Part shown: positions 16,639 to 25,781 of the stretch, one piece after another
Position numbering within the stretch: position 1 is the first letter of the stretch
Layout: each line of letters starts with the position of its first letter
NCBI RefSeq assembly: GCF_014640535.1
Contig: NZ_BMHD01000001.1
Span: 2,482,214 to 2,546,213, forward strand
Direction of reading: 5' to 3'
Origin: Cnuibacter physcomitrellae
GTDB taxonomy: Bacteria > Actinomycetota > Actinomycetes > Actinomycetales > Microbacteriaceae
DNA: 64,000 bases
The notes under the pieces: generated by a model
Told to the model about the DNA's origin: nothing
Databases searched by the model: none
What the model saw: only the letters and a program-made list of their open reading frames with translations
Program-made: the position numbers and the translations under genes

Positions 16639-19600
16639 CGCGCGCCGCCGGCCGCGCGGTACTCGCGGGTGCGCACCTCGCGCCACGGCCCGATCGGGTT
16701 CCCGCTCCAGCGGCTGCCGAGCGGTACGAGCTCACCGCGCATCACGAGCGACGCCGGGCCGACCGTCCCCTGCGCCGCGATGCGGGCGGCGGGCAGGATG
16801 ACGCTGTGGGGGCCGAGCGTGGCGCCCGCGTCGAGGGTGACGGTGTCGAGGCTCATGATCCGATCATGGAACAGATGCGTCTGCACCACGCATCCGCGGT
16901 TCACGGTGGAGGCGTCTCCCAGCTGGACGAGGTCGGCCTCGGGGAGCCAGTAGGTCTCGCACCACACGCCGTTCCCGATCCGGGCGCCGAGGCTGCGCAG
17001 CCACCAGACGAGCGCCGGGGTGCCGCTCGCGGCCTGCGCGAACCAGGGCGCGGCGACGAGCTCGGTGAAGACGTCGGAGACCTCGCTGCGCCACACGAAG
17101 CTCGACCAGAGGGGATGCTCACCGGCGCGGATGCGACCGATCAGCGCCCACTTCGCCGCGGTGCTCACGCCCGCCGCGACAGCACCGGCCGCGAGCATCA
17201 CCGCGCCGCTCAGCACGACGGCGAGCCACAGCTCGATCGAGGCGAGCGCCGCGAGCGCGAACACGACGCCGAGGCCGATCGCGCAGGTGACGACCACCGG
17301 CACGAAGCGGCACAGCTCCCACAGCACCCGCGCGACACGCAGCCCGGCAGGGGGAGCGAACGTCCGCGACTCATCGGTCTCCGCGGGCGCTCGTCGCAAC
17401 CGCACCGGGGGAGACCCCAGCCACGACGAGCCGGACTTCGCCTTGCGGGGAGCGCTCGAGAGCACCGCGACGAGCCCGTCGCGCGGAACCCGGTGGCCGG
17501 CCGCCGCCATGCCCGAGTTGCCCAGGAACGCCCGGCTGCCGATCTCGGCGCGGGCCACGTGCATCCAGCCGCCCGCCAGCTCGTAGGAGCCCACGAGGGT
17601 GTCGTCGGCGAGGAACGCGCCGTCCTTCACCCGCGTCATCGCGGGCACCAGCAGCACCGTCGAGGCCTCGACGTCCTTGCCCACCTCGGCCCCGAGCATC
17701 CGCAGCCACACCGGGGTGAACAGCGCCGAGTACAGCGGGAAGAGCAGGGTGCGCGCCATGTCGAGGAGACGCTCGGTCGACCAGACCTGCCAGCCCACGC
17801 GGCTGCGGACCGCGTGCACGCCCTCCGTCATCCGGAGACCGAACAGCCGGGTGAGCAGCAGCACCAGCGCCGTGAGAAGCACTCCCGCGACGAGGGTACC
17901 GGGCACCAGGCCGACGGCGGCTCGGCCGACGGCCTCGCCGAGCGTCGCCGACCAGCGTGCGAACGCGGCGACCACGGCGGCACCGGCGGCGAGCGAGACC
18001 AGCGGCAGGAGGGAGAGCACCACGCTCGAGGCGCCGTACGCGACGAGCCAGCGCGATCGACGCGGCGGGCGTTCCTCGGGCCACCAGGTCCGCGCCTTGC
18101 CCACGCGCTGGGCGGGCGATCCGGCCCAGCGCTGCCCCGAGGGCACCCGCCCGAAGACGCTCGATCCCGGCGCGATGGCCGCGCCCCTGCCGATCTTCGT
18201 GCCCGGGAGGAGCGTGCTGCGGGCGCCGATCGAGCTGCCGGCGCCGATGCGCACCTCGCCGATGCGTACGGTGTCGCCGTCGACCCAGTAGCCCGAGAGG
18301 TCGACCTCCGGCTCGATCGCCGCGCCCCGGCCGATGCGCAGCAGCCCGGTGACCGGCGGCAGCGAGTGCAGGTCGACGTCGTCGGCGATCCGGGCACCGA
18401 GCGCGCGGGCGTAGTAATTGATCCACGGCGCGCCCGCGAGGCTCACCGCACCCACCTGGTGTGCGACCTGCTCGGCGAGCCAGAGCCGCAGGTGCCAGGA
18501 TCCGCCGCGGGGGTAGTCACCGGGCTCCAGGCCCCTCAGCAGGAGCCGCGACGCCACGACCGACAGCGCCATCCGCCCGAAGGGGGTCGCGAACAGCACC
18601 AGTCCGATGACGAGGAGCCACCAGGGCGCCGTCGGCAGGAACCCGAAGCCGTCCATCGTCTGGAGGATCGCCGAGGCGGTGAGCAGGTACACGAGCCATC
18701 GAAGGCCGGAGAGGATGAAGAGCGGGGCGCCCAGCAGGGTCTGCAGGATGCGCATCCGCCGGGGTGTGGCGACCACGGGGCGGGCGGGCGCGCGGGTCTC
18801 GCCTCCGCTCGCGCCGCCGGGACCGCCCGCGTCCGCGTCGGGCAGTCGGGCGGCGAGCTCGGCCGAGAGGGAGCCGAGCCGGGGATGCGCGTAGACGTCG
18901 GCGACGGTGAACTCGGGATCGATCTCACGGATCCCGGCGACGAGCTGCGCGGCCGAGAGCGAACCTCCGCCGAGGTCGAAGAAGTTCGCGTCTTGGTCGG
19001 TGACGGCGATGCCTAGGACGCGCGTCCACAGCTCGGCGAGCCGTGCGGTGAGCTCGTCGAGCGGGGCGGCGTCGGGATCCTCGTCCGCGACGTCGGAGGG
19101 CAGGGGCCAGGGGAGGGCCGCCTTGTCGACCTTGCCGGAGGTGCGTGTCGGCAGGTCGTCGAGCACGGCGAGCAGCGGCACGAGGGCGGCGGGGAGCTCC
19201 TCGCGGAGGCGCTGCACGGCGAGCTCGCGATCGAAGCCGGCCCGATCGGTGGCGACGACGTACCCGACGAGGACGGTGTTGCCCGCCGCGGTCGTGCGCA
19301 CGGTGACGGCGGCGCCGGAGACGCCCGGCAGGTTCTGCAGCGCAGCCTCGATCTCGCCGAGCTCGATGCGCCGTCCGCCCACCTTCACCTGGTCGTCGGC
19401 GCGGCCCTGGAAGACCAGGCCCTCCGCCTCGAAGCGCACGAGGTCGCCGCTGCGGTAGGCGCGCTCCCAGCCGAGCGACGGCATCGGGGCGTACTTCTCC
19501 GCATCCTTCGCCGGGTCGAGGTACCGGGCGAGACCCACCCCGCCGATGATGAGCTCGCCGACCTCGCCCTCCGCGACCCGGGCGCCGTCCGCGTCGACCA

Positions 19601-20651
19601 CGGCGAGAGTCCAGCCGTCGAGCGGGAGGCCGATCCGCACCGGTCCGTCGCCACCGAGGGGCGCCGCGCAGGCGACGACGGTCGCCTCGGTCGGCCCGTA
19701 GGTGTTCCACACCTCGCGGCCGGCGGTGGCGAGGCGCTGACCGAGCTCGGGCGGGACCGCCTCGCCGCCGAAGATGAGCAGGCGCACGTTGTCGAGCGAC
19801 TCCGGCGGCCACAGCGCGGCCAGCGTTGGCACCGTCGAGACGACCGTGATGTCGCGGGTCGTCAGCCACGGACCCAGGTCCATCCCGCTGCGGACCAGCG
19901 AGCGCGGAGCCGGGACGAGGCACGCGCCGTGGGCCCAGGCGAGCCACATCTCCTCGCAGGAGGCGTCGAACGCGACCGAGAGCCCCGCGAGCACACGATC
20001 GCCCGGCCCGAGGGGCTCGTCCTGGAGGAAGAGACGCGACTCGGCGTCGACGAAGGCCGCGGCCGACCGATGCGAGACCGCGACGCCCTTCGGCGTGCCG
20101 GTCGAGCCCGAGGTGAAGATGATCCAGGCGTCGTCGTCGGGGGTCGGAGGAGTGATGACGGGGAGCGCGGACGTGCTGGCGTGCGGGGCCGGACGGCCGG
20201 TGCGGAAGAGACGCCGGTCGGCGCCGCCCTCGTCGGCGTTCGCCCTGCGGGGGGAGTAGACGCCGGATCCGCTGATCACCCCGACGACGTCCGCCTCGCC
20301 GAACACGAGGGCGGCACGCTCATCGGGGTCATCGACGTCGACGGGGACGTAGGCCGCACCGGCGGCGAGCACCGCGAGGATCGCGACGTACAGCTCACGC
20401 TGGCCCGACGGCATCCGCACGCCCACCCGGTCGCCCCGGCGGACACCCGCCGCGTGGAGCTCGGCGGAGGTCGAGATGACCTGCGCCATCAGCTCGCGGT
20501 AGCTGAGCGAGCCCGCGGCGTCCTCGAGGGCGGATGCCTCGGGCGAGGCCTCGACGGAGGCCCGGAGCACGTCGATGAGCGTGCGCGGATGCGCCGCGGC
20601 GCCGCCCCGGTCGAGGACGGCCTGGTCGACTCCCCCGGCGGCTGTGCTCAC
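16635..20651 (-). CDS. Pls/PosA-type single-module nonribosomal peptide synthetase (poly(amino acid) synthetase)
   Basis: 1338-aa membrane-bound synthetase. Residues 1-515 are an adenylation domain (FTSGSTGTPKG 179-189, FDASCEEMW 228-236, NTYGPTEAT 316-324, YRSGDL 399-404, GRADDQVKVGGRRIEL 416-431, RTSGKVDK 503-510). Residues 535-600 are a thiolation domain (DLGGGSLSAAQL, Ser564 carries phosphopantetheine). The C-terminal half alternates transmembrane helices with three left-handed beta-helix-like domains, each ending near a WxGxP motif. This is the layout of epsilon-poly-L-lysine synthetase Pls. The product should be a short cationic homopolymer; the monomer cannot be read reliably. The GTG start overlaps the upstream small gene (GTGA). 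Confidence 0.88.
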   Translation of the reverse strand: MSTAAGGVDQAVLDRGGAAAHPRTLIDVLRASVEASPEASALEDAAGSLSYRELMAQVISTSAELHAAGVRRGDRVGVRMPSGQRELYVAILAVLAAGAAYVPVDVDDPDERAALVFGEADVVGVISGSGVYSPRRANADEGGADRRLFRTGRPAPHASTSALPVITPPTPDDDAWIIFTSGSTGTPKGVAVSHRSAAAFVDAESRLFLQDEPLGPGDRVLAGLSVAFDASCEEMWLAWAHGACLVPAPRSLVRSGMDLGPWLTTRDITVVSTVPTLAALWPPESLDNVRLLIFGGEAVPPELGQRLATAGREVWNTYGPTEATVVACAAPLGGDGPVRIGLPLDGWTLAVVDADGARVAEGEVGELIIGGVGLARYLDPAKDAEKYAPMPSLGWERAYRSGDLVRFEAEGLVFQGRADDQVKVGGRRIELGEIEAALQNLPGVSGAAVTVRTTAAGNTVLVGYVVATDRAGFDRELAVQRLREELPAALVPLLAVLDDLPTRTSGKVDKAALPWPLPSDVADEDPDAAPLDELTARLAELWTRVLGIAVTDQDANFFDLGGGSLSAAQLVAGIREIDPEFTVADVYAHPRLGSLSAELAARLPDADAGGPGGASGGETRAPARPVVATPRRMRILQTLLGAPLFILSGLRWLVYLLTASAILQTMDGFGFLPTAPWWLLVIGLVLFATPFGRMALSVVASRLLLRGLEPGDYPRGGSWHLRLWLAEQVAHQVGAVSLAGAPWINYYARALGARIADDVDLHSLPPVTGLLRIGRGAAIEPEVDLSGYWVDGDTVRIGEVRIGAGSSIGARSTLLPGTKIGRGAAIAPGSSVFGRVPSGQRWAGSPAQRVGKARTWWPEERPPRRSRWLVAYGASSVVLSLLPLVSLAAGAAVVAAFARWSATLGEAVGRAAVGLVPGTLVAGVLLTALVLLLTRLFGLRMTEGVHAVRSRVGWQVWSTERLLDMARTLLFPLYSALFTPVWLRMLGAEVGKDVEASTVLLVPAMTRVKDGAFLADDTLVGSYELAGGWMHVARAEIGSRAFLGNSGMAAAGHRVPRDGLVAVLSSAPRKAKSGSSWLGSPPVRLRRAPAETDESRTFAPPAGLRVARVLWELCRFVPVVVTCAIGLGVVFALAALASIELWLAVVLSGAVMLAAGAVAAGVSTAAKWALIGRIRAGEHPLWSSFVWRSEVSDVFTELVAAPWFAQAASGTPALVWWLRSLGARIGNGVWCETYWLPEADLVQLGDASTVNRGCVVQTHLFHDRIMSLDTVTLDAGATLGPHSVILPAARIAAQGTVGPASLVMRGELVPLGSRWSGNPIGPWREVRTREYRAAGGAR

Positions 20652-20938
20652 TTCGAGGTGGCGGACTTCTTCGCCTTGAGGGCGTCGCGCTCAGCGCGCA
20701 GCGACGCCAGGGTGTCGTCCGGGAGCTTCGGGTCGACGATGTCGGTGAACGGGCTCTCGGTGTGGGCCTTGGCGTACGTCACGGAAGCGTAGGTCGTGGC
20801 GGCGCTGCGCACGCGGGCGGCGGCTCGCACGACCTTCTGCTTGCTCGCCGAGCTGTCGGAGACGGCATCAGCGTGCTTCTCGAGGGCCTTCACAAGAGCC
20901 TTGAGGGCGGCATCGATCTTCTTGGACATGGGGGTCAT
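20648..20938 (-). CDS. Small Lys/Ala-rich helical protein upstream of the Pls-type synthetase
   Basis: 96 aa, or 93 if ATG 20929 is used. I recognise no family. The sequence is Ala/Lys-rich and should be mostly helical, with heptad-like stretches (AALKALVKALEKHADAV and ASLRAERDALKAKK) on either side of a short Pro-containing loop (SPFTDIVDPKLPDD). It has no signal peptide or membrane segment. Its stop overlaps the synthetase GTG by 4 bp, so it is translationally coupled and may be a partner or chaperone of the synthetase. No clear Shine-Dalgarno is seen. Confidence 0.75.
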   Translation of the reverse strand: MTPMSKKIDAALKALVKALEKHADAVSDSSASKQKVVRAAARVRSAATTYASVTYAKAHTESPFTDIVDPKLPDDTLASLRAERDALKAKKSATSK

Positions 20939-21000
20939 TGTGCACGATGGACGTTAACGGGCGAGTCGACGACGTCTCACGCGCTGTTCATCCGATCCGG

Positions 21001-21228
21001 TCAGTGGAACTGGGGGATGATCAGGTAGAGGCCGTAGAGCACAGCGGCGACCCCGATCGCGAAGCAGACGAAGGCCCCGGCGGTGGCGATCGCGGGCCGG
21101 TGCTTCGCATCCGCACCCGTGGCGAGCAGTCGGAGCCCCACGGAGTACGAGGTGACGATGGCCACGGTGGCGGCGAGCGCCACGGCGAACACCAGCACGA
21201 AGGCGCCCCAGTCGATGTCGATGCTCAT
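21001..21228 (-). CDS. Small two-helix membrane protein next to Pit
   Basis: 75 aa with two hydrophobic helices (about 8-30 and 48-70) and a short polar loop with TGADAKHRPA. I cannot assign it to a characterised family. Its ATG overlaps the stop of the phosphate transporter by 4 bp, so the pair is coupled and it may be an accessory subunit. The 62 bp between its stop (21001) and the next gene upstream of the Pls operon hold nothing striking. Confidence 0.8.
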   Translation of the reverse strand: MSIDIDWGAFVLVFAVALAATVAIVTSYSVGLRLLATGADAKHRPAIATAGAFVCFAIGVAAVLYGLYLIIPQFH

Positions 21229-22406
21229 GCCCTCGCTCCCGCCCGCTCGTCGTCCCTCTGGTCGCGCCTCTGGTCGTCTTTCTGACCGTCGCCGGGTTCG
21301 TCGTTCACGTTCTCGTGGTTCACCGGGTTCCTGCGGGAGAGCAGGTAGAACGTGAGGATGGCCGCCGCCGCGAACGCGATCACGACGAAGAGGCCGATGA
21401 CGCTGGTGCTCGCCGCCCAGGCGGCCACGCCCCCGACGAGGGCCGCGGCCGGCAGCGTCACGAGCCAGGCCACACCGATCCTGCCGACCACACCCCAGTG
21501 GACGGACGCGAGCTTCTTGCCCAGGCCCGCCCCGACGACCGCGCCCGAGGTGACCTGGGTGGTCGAGAGCGCGAAGCCGAGGTGTGAGGAGACGAGGATC
21601 GTCGCGGCCGAGCTGGTCTCGGCCGAGAAGCCCTGAGGCGACTGGATGTCGGTGATGCGCTTGCCGACGGTGCGGATGATCCGCCAGCCGCCGAGGTAGG
21701 TGCCGAGCGCGATCGCGAGGCCGCAGGCGAGGATGACCCAGAACTGCGGCCCGCTGTCTCCGCCCTGGTAGCCGGCGGCCACGAGGGTGAGCGTGATGAC
21801 GCCCATGGTCTTCTGCGCGTCGTTCGTGCCGTGGGCGAGGCTGACCAGCGACGCAGAGATCGTCTGTCCGTGCCGGAATCCGGTCTCGGATCCGCGGGCG
21901 CGGGCGTTCTTCGTGATCCGGTACGCGAGGTAGGTGGCCACGAGGGCGATGAGGCCGGCGACGACGGGGGAGAACAGTGCTGGGAGCACCACCTTCGAGA
22001 TCACGACGCCGAAGTTCACGGCGTCGAAGCCTGCACCGATGATCGCGGCCCCGATGAGTCCGCCGAAGAGGGCGTGGGTGGAACTGCTGGGCAGTCCGAG
22101 ATACCAGGTGGCGATGTTCCAGATGACCGCCCCGACCAGTCCGGCGAAGATCATCACCGGCGTGATGTCGAGACCGTTCGGTCCGGTGTTGATGATGCCG
22201 CCCGAGACCGTCTTCGCCACCTCCGTCGACAGGAACGCCCCCACGAGGTTCAGCACCGCCGAGATGCCCACCGCCACGCGGGGCTTGAGCGCGCCGGTCG
22301 CGACGGACGTGGCCATCGCGTTCGCGGTGTCGTGGAACCCGTTGGTGAAGTCGAACACGAGCGCCAACGCGATCACGAGGATCACGGTGATGAGCACGTC
22401 GTCCAC
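21225..22406 (-). CDS. pit: Low-affinity inorganic phosphate transporter (Pit family)
   Basis: 393-aa polytopic transporter of metal-phosphate with H+. The two inverted family signatures are visible: DFTNGFHDTANAMATSVATG near the N terminus and SLAHGTNDAQKTMG in the second half, plus GLPSSSTHAL. The GTG start at 22406 has GGGAGGTG upstream and gives the expected N terminus. The C terminus is a charged, Asp/Arg-rich tail of about 30 residues. It is followed by a coupled small membrane protein. Confidence 0.93.
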   Translation of the reverse strand: MDDVLITVILVIALALVFDFTNGFHDTANAMATSVATGALKPRVAVGISAVLNLVGAFLSTEVAKTVSGGIINTGPNGLDITPVMIFAGLVGAVIWNIATWYLGLPSSSTHALFGGLIGAAIIGAGFDAVNFGVVISKVVLPALFSPVVAGLIALVATYLAYRITKNARARGSETGFRHGQTISASLVSLAHGTNDAQKTMGVITLTLVAAGYQGGDSGPQFWVILACGLAIALGTYLGGWRIIRTVGKRITDIQSPQGFSAETSSAATILVSSHLGFALSTTQVTSGAVVGAGLGKKLASVHWGVVGRIGVAWLVTLPAAALVGGVAAWAASTSVIGLFVVIAFAAAAILTFYLLSRRNPVNHENVNDEPGDGQKDDQRRDQRDDERAGARA

Positions 22407-22494
22407 CGCGCCACCTCCCCTTCCCGTGCGGCGGCCGCCGGCCGTCCGGTCGACCGGGCCGTCGCGACTCGGCGCGACCCGCACGAGAACCTGC

Positions 22495-25119
22495 CTAGCC
22501 CTCCCGTCGGCTCGCGGCCCCCGAACGGACGGTGAACACCCGGTGTCGACCTGTGGCCGCCCCCACCGCTGCCGCGCCCGCGGAGGAGAGCACGAGGGCG
22601 AGCGCTCCTACCGCGAGCTGCGGGGCGCCGCCCGGCCCGGTGAGCCCGGTGCTCGCGAGGGCGCCCGGTCGCGTTCCCGTCACGGCGCCTCCGGCGCCCC
22701 CGCCACCAGCTGCGGCGCCTCCCGATGCTCCCGGTGTGGTCCCGCCCCCACCCCCGTTGCCCGGCGTCACCGCCAGCGGCTCGACCGTGATGCGATACTC
22801 GAGCGACACCTCGCCCCCTGCGTTCGTCGCGGTGAGCGTGAAAGCGGCCGGCCCCGCCGAGATCGGCGTCCCCGAGATCCGGACCCCGGTGGCCGTCCGC
22901 CCGAGCGTGAGCCCCGCGGGCAGCGATCCCGCCGTGACCCGCACGTCGACGGGCGCCGTCCCGGTCACGGCGATGGACGCGTCGAAGGGATCGCCCACCC
23001 TCGCTGCCGCCCAGGTCGCCTCACCCAGCGTGGGTGCGACGGGTGCGGGCGGTGGCGCGGTCACCGAGATGCGGTAGGCCTTCGAATCTCTGCCCGCGGC
23101 ATTGGACGCGGTGATCTCGATGTCGGTGTCTCCGGCCGCCGTCGGCGTGCCCGATATCGTCACCGTCCGTCCGGCTGACATGAGCGCGAGTCCCGGAGGG
23201 AGCGTTCCCTTGCTCACCGCGAACGTCAGGGGCTCGTCGCCGGTCGCGGTCAGGGTCTGTGAGAATGGCGTGTTCACCTGCACGGCGGGCCAGGAGGCCA
23301 CGGGCAACGTCGGGGCGACCGCCGCTGCAGCCACCACGATCCGGTAGCTCTTAGTACCGGCTCCCGCGGCGTTCGTGACCGTCAGCGAGAACGTGTAGGT
23401 GCCGGCGGTGGTCGGTGTCCCGGACAGTGTCGCCACCCTGCCGGAGGCCGTCAGAGTGATGCCAGGGGGAAGGGTGCCCGACGTCAGCGCGAAGGTCATC
23501 GGCTCATCACCGGTCGCCGTGACGGAGGCCGCGTAGGCCGCCCCTGTCACCGCCGCGCCTGACTCGACGAGGCCACCGAGCACGGGCGGACCTGCGGGCG
23601 ACGGTGCGACCACGATCCGATAGGCTCGCGTATTCGATCCATCCGCGTTGGTCGCCGTGATCTCGAAGTCGTAGGTTCCGGCCGTGCTGGGCGCGCCGTT
23701 CAGTGCCGCGACCCGTCCGCTCGTCGCCAGAGTGACGCCCGGCGGCAGGGATCCGGAGGTCACCGTGAGCGTCATGGGCTCCGCGCCCGTGGTCGTGACG
23801 GTCGCGAAGTACGCGACTCCGGCCACGGCTCCTCCGCTCTCGACGAGCGGGCCCAGCACGGGCGGCATCGCGGGCGCCGGGGCGATGGTGACCACGCAGC
23901 GCTTGTCGTACGCGGCCTCGCGCATCCCCATCGACCCCGTGACGCGAAGCGTGAAGACGTGCGTACCCGCGACGGTCGGCGTACCGGACAGCGCGCCCGT
24001 CGCGGTGTCGAGTGTGAGGCCAGGAGGAACCGATCCGACCACCGTCGAGAACCGCTTGGGGTCGCTCCCGGTGGTGGGAAGAGCGCCGGACGAGTACCCC
24101 GTCCCCACCGTTCCCGTCGGCGTCGGGCAGGCGGTCAGAGTGGGGGGCACCAGGAGCTCCATCGCGGCCAGGTCGTCCATTCCCCCCGACATCCACAGCT
24201 TGCCGCCGATCACGGACAGCTCGTCGAGCTCGACCCCGGTTGAACCGAAGTCGACGGTCGCTCCATCGGAGAACACCGCGAAGAGCGAGTCTCCGTTGTA
24301 GCTGGCCCACAGCGTACCGTCTGGTCCCAGTTCGAGCGCCCGGACGTACATGGTCCCGGGTACCGAGAACTTCTGCCATGTCGACGAGGTGCCCATCACA
24401 GTGACGTGATAGATGTCCGCTCCGGACGCCACCCACGCTGAGCCGTCCGGAGCCGCTGCAACGAATCCATTCAGTCTCGAGCCGTCGGGATTCGGCACCC
24501 GGGTGTAGAGCTTCGTCGCAGGATCGACGAAGCCGACGTACTCCGTGAGGATCTCACTGAACCAGACCCTGGACGCAGAGGGGTGCGCATCGATGTCCAA
24601 CACTCGCTCGGGAAGATCGATGAAGTCGAACGCTCCTCCGGTGGCGACCTGAACCACTCCCTGGAATCCGCTCCCCGTTGCCATCCACAGCGACCCGTCA
24701 CTGCTGGTGATCGCTGTCGGATCGACGTCGCCGCCCAGAGGAGCGGCTCCACGCAGATCCCACGAGCCGGTCAGAGCACCCCCACTCGCTGCGCCGACGT
24801 GCGTGGACGAGATCATCCACAGCCGTCCGTCGGGTCCGAAGATGGTGTCGGCGATCGTGCCGAATCCGGCATAGGGGCCGTAGATGCTGTCATGTTCCCC
24901 GCCCGCGGTGTATCTGTGCACGTAGCCGCCGAGGTGCTCCGCGACCCAGATCGACCCGTCGGGCGCTTCTCGCACGGCCCCGGGGCCTGTCCCGGGTAGG
25001 ACGTCGGTGTACACGCGGATGTCGCCGGCCGCGGCGTGGGCAGGGACGGAGGCGACGAGGGCGACGGCCGCGACGAGGGCACCGGCGAGCACGGCGGAGA
25101 GGGCACGGGACGGTTTCAC
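22495..25119 (-). CDS. Cell-surface protein: beta-propeller, five Ig-like repeats, LASTG wall-anchor tail
   Basis: 874 aa. Signal peptide at 1-31 (cleavage near AHA-A). Residues about 32-325 form a propeller resembling streptogramin-lyase/NHL repeats (recurrent PDGSIWV, SDGSLWMA, PDGTLWA units). Residues about 330-775 hold five Ig-like domains of the putative-Ig type, each with TAGTYxFxITATNAxG and SGTLPPGxTL motifs. A Gly/Thr linker leads to LASTG (821-825), a hydrophobic helix and a basic tail. LAxTG is the sorting motif of class E sortases in high-GC Gram-positives. It is probably a wall-anchored adhesin or carbohydrate-binding protein. Two other proteins in the window carry LAATG. Confidence 0.85.
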   Translation of the reverse strand: MKPSRALSAVLAGALVAAVALVASVPAHAAAGDIRVYTDVLPGTGPGAVREAPDGSIWVAEHLGGYVHRYTAGGEHDSIYGPYAGFGTIADTIFGPDGRLWMISSTHVGAASGGALTGSWDLRGAAPLGGDVDPTAITSSDGSLWMATGSGFQGVVQVATGGAFDFIDLPERVLDIDAHPSASRVWFSEILTEYVGFVDPATKLYTRVPNPDGSRLNGFVAAAPDGSAWVASGADIYHVTVMGTSSTWQKFSVPGTMYVRALELGPDGTLWASYNGDSLFAVFSDGATVDFGSTGVELDELSVIGGKLWMSGGMDDLAAMELLVPPTLTACPTPTGTVGTGYSSGALPTTGSDPKRFSTVVGSVPPGLTLDTATGALSGTPTVAGTHVFTLRVTGSMGMREAAYDKRCVVTIAPAPAMPPVLGPLVESGGAVAGVAYFATVTTTGAEPMTLTVTSGSLPPGVTLATSGRVAALNGAPSTAGTYDFEITATNADGSNTRAYRIVVAPSPAGPPVLGGLVESGAAVTGAAYAASVTATGDEPMTFALTSGTLPPGITLTASGRVATLSGTPTTAGTYTFSLTVTNAAGAGTKSYRIVVAAAAVAPTLPVASWPAVQVNTPFSQTLTATGDEPLTFAVSKGTLPPGLALMSAGRTVTISGTPTAAGDTDIEITASNAAGRDSKAYRISVTAPPPAPVAPTLGEATWAAARVGDPFDASIAVTGTAPVDVRVTAGSLPAGLTLGRTATGVRISGTPISAGPAAFTLTATNAGGEVSLEYRITVEPLAVTPGNGGGGGTTPGASGGAAAGGGGAGGAVTGTRPGALASTGLTGPGGAPQLAVGALALVLSSAGAAAVGAATGRHRVFTVRSGAASRREG

Positions 25120-25199
25120 GACAGATCCTCGCTTATCGGTGAGTGATCGTCAGGTTAGCCGACACCTCCGATCACGGGCAAGTCGCGCGGACGGAGCGC

Positions 25200-25637
25200 T
25201 CAGCGCGTCGCGGGCGGCCAGACGTAGGGGAGGTCCGGGGGTACCTCCGGGAAGAGCGGCCCGTAGAACTCCGGGTCCTTCCGCACCAGGTTCGAGCGGT
25301 GGCTGCGATGGACAGCCTCGTCGCCGATCCACGGCGGCAGCTCGAGATCCGCCTGCGCGACCCCGTCGACCTCGGGCGCGAAGGCCAGCAGCTGCGGACG
25401 GACGGTGTCGGCGTAGCCCGCCTCGATCCAGGCATCCGTCACCGCGAGCGAGTACGCGGTGAGCGCCGGAACGTATCCCCGCCACATCTTCGCGGCGGGA
25501 TGGTGGCGCCAGCCGTAGTCGGGCACCGTGATGGCGCGCAGCACCTGCAGCGCCTCAACCCGCTGCTTGCCGAGCCGGCGGGGATCGAGCACGGCCGCGC
25601 TGGCAGCGAATGAGGCGTGGGGGAGGAACGTCTGCAC
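25200..25637 (-). CDS. Conserved QTFLP...LDxRRLGKQRVE protein (MSMEG_6728-like)
   Basis: 145-aa protein starting MQTFLPHASF, with LDPRRLGKQRVEALQVLRAI, HHPAAKMWRGY, and a late SHRSNLVRKDPEFY. Homologues with this signature are common in actinobacteria and resemble pyrimidine-dimer glycosylase/T4 endonuclease V-like proteins. Function is not established. I chose GTG 25637 because the family begins at MQTFLP; an upstream TTG (25649) adds four residues. Stands alone on the minus strand. Confidence 0.75.
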   Translation of the reverse strand: MQTFLPHASFAASAAVLDPRRLGKQRVEALQVLRAITVPDYGWRHHPAAKMWRGYVPALTAYSLAVTDAWIEAGYADTVRPQLLAFAPEVDGVAQADLELPPWIGDEAVHRSHRSNLVRKDPEFYGPLFPEVPPDLPYVWPPATR

Positions 25638-25681
25638 ACCCCCAGCCAACCCCGGTTCCCTCCCCAGAGCACCGATGCGGA

Positions 25682-25731
25682 TTGAGGATTGCTCGATCGA
25701 GCGCTACGGTCGTCCCACGATCCGAAGGAGG
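25682..25731 (+). promoter_or_regulatory. Promoter and Shine-Dalgarno of an 11-codon ORF
   Basis: A -35-like TTGAGG (25682-25687) and -10-like TACGGT (25705-25710) are separated by exactly 17 bp. AAGGAGG (25725-25731) follows, 6 nt before ATG 25738. Together they form a complete, well-spaced expression signal pointing at the tiny ORF. Confidence 0.5.
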
Positions 25732-25737
25732 CGCACC

Positions 25738-25773
25738 ATGGGAACCCTTCCCCCGAAGCCGACCAAGGACTGA
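25738..25773 (+). CDS. Candidate 11-aa microprotein
   Basis: ATG-initiated ORF encoding MGTLPPKPTKD and stopping at 25773. It is preceded by AAGGAGG at ideal spacing and by a TTGAGG-N17-TACGGT promoter. No larger gene is downstream on the same strand; the next gene (25782) converges, so a leader-peptide role for a plus-strand gene seems excluded. The peptide is Pro/Lys-rich. It could be an independent microprotein, or the visible part of a regulatory RNA. Confidence 0.45.
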   Translation: MGTLPPKPTKD

Positions 25774-25781
25774 CGTCCGGT

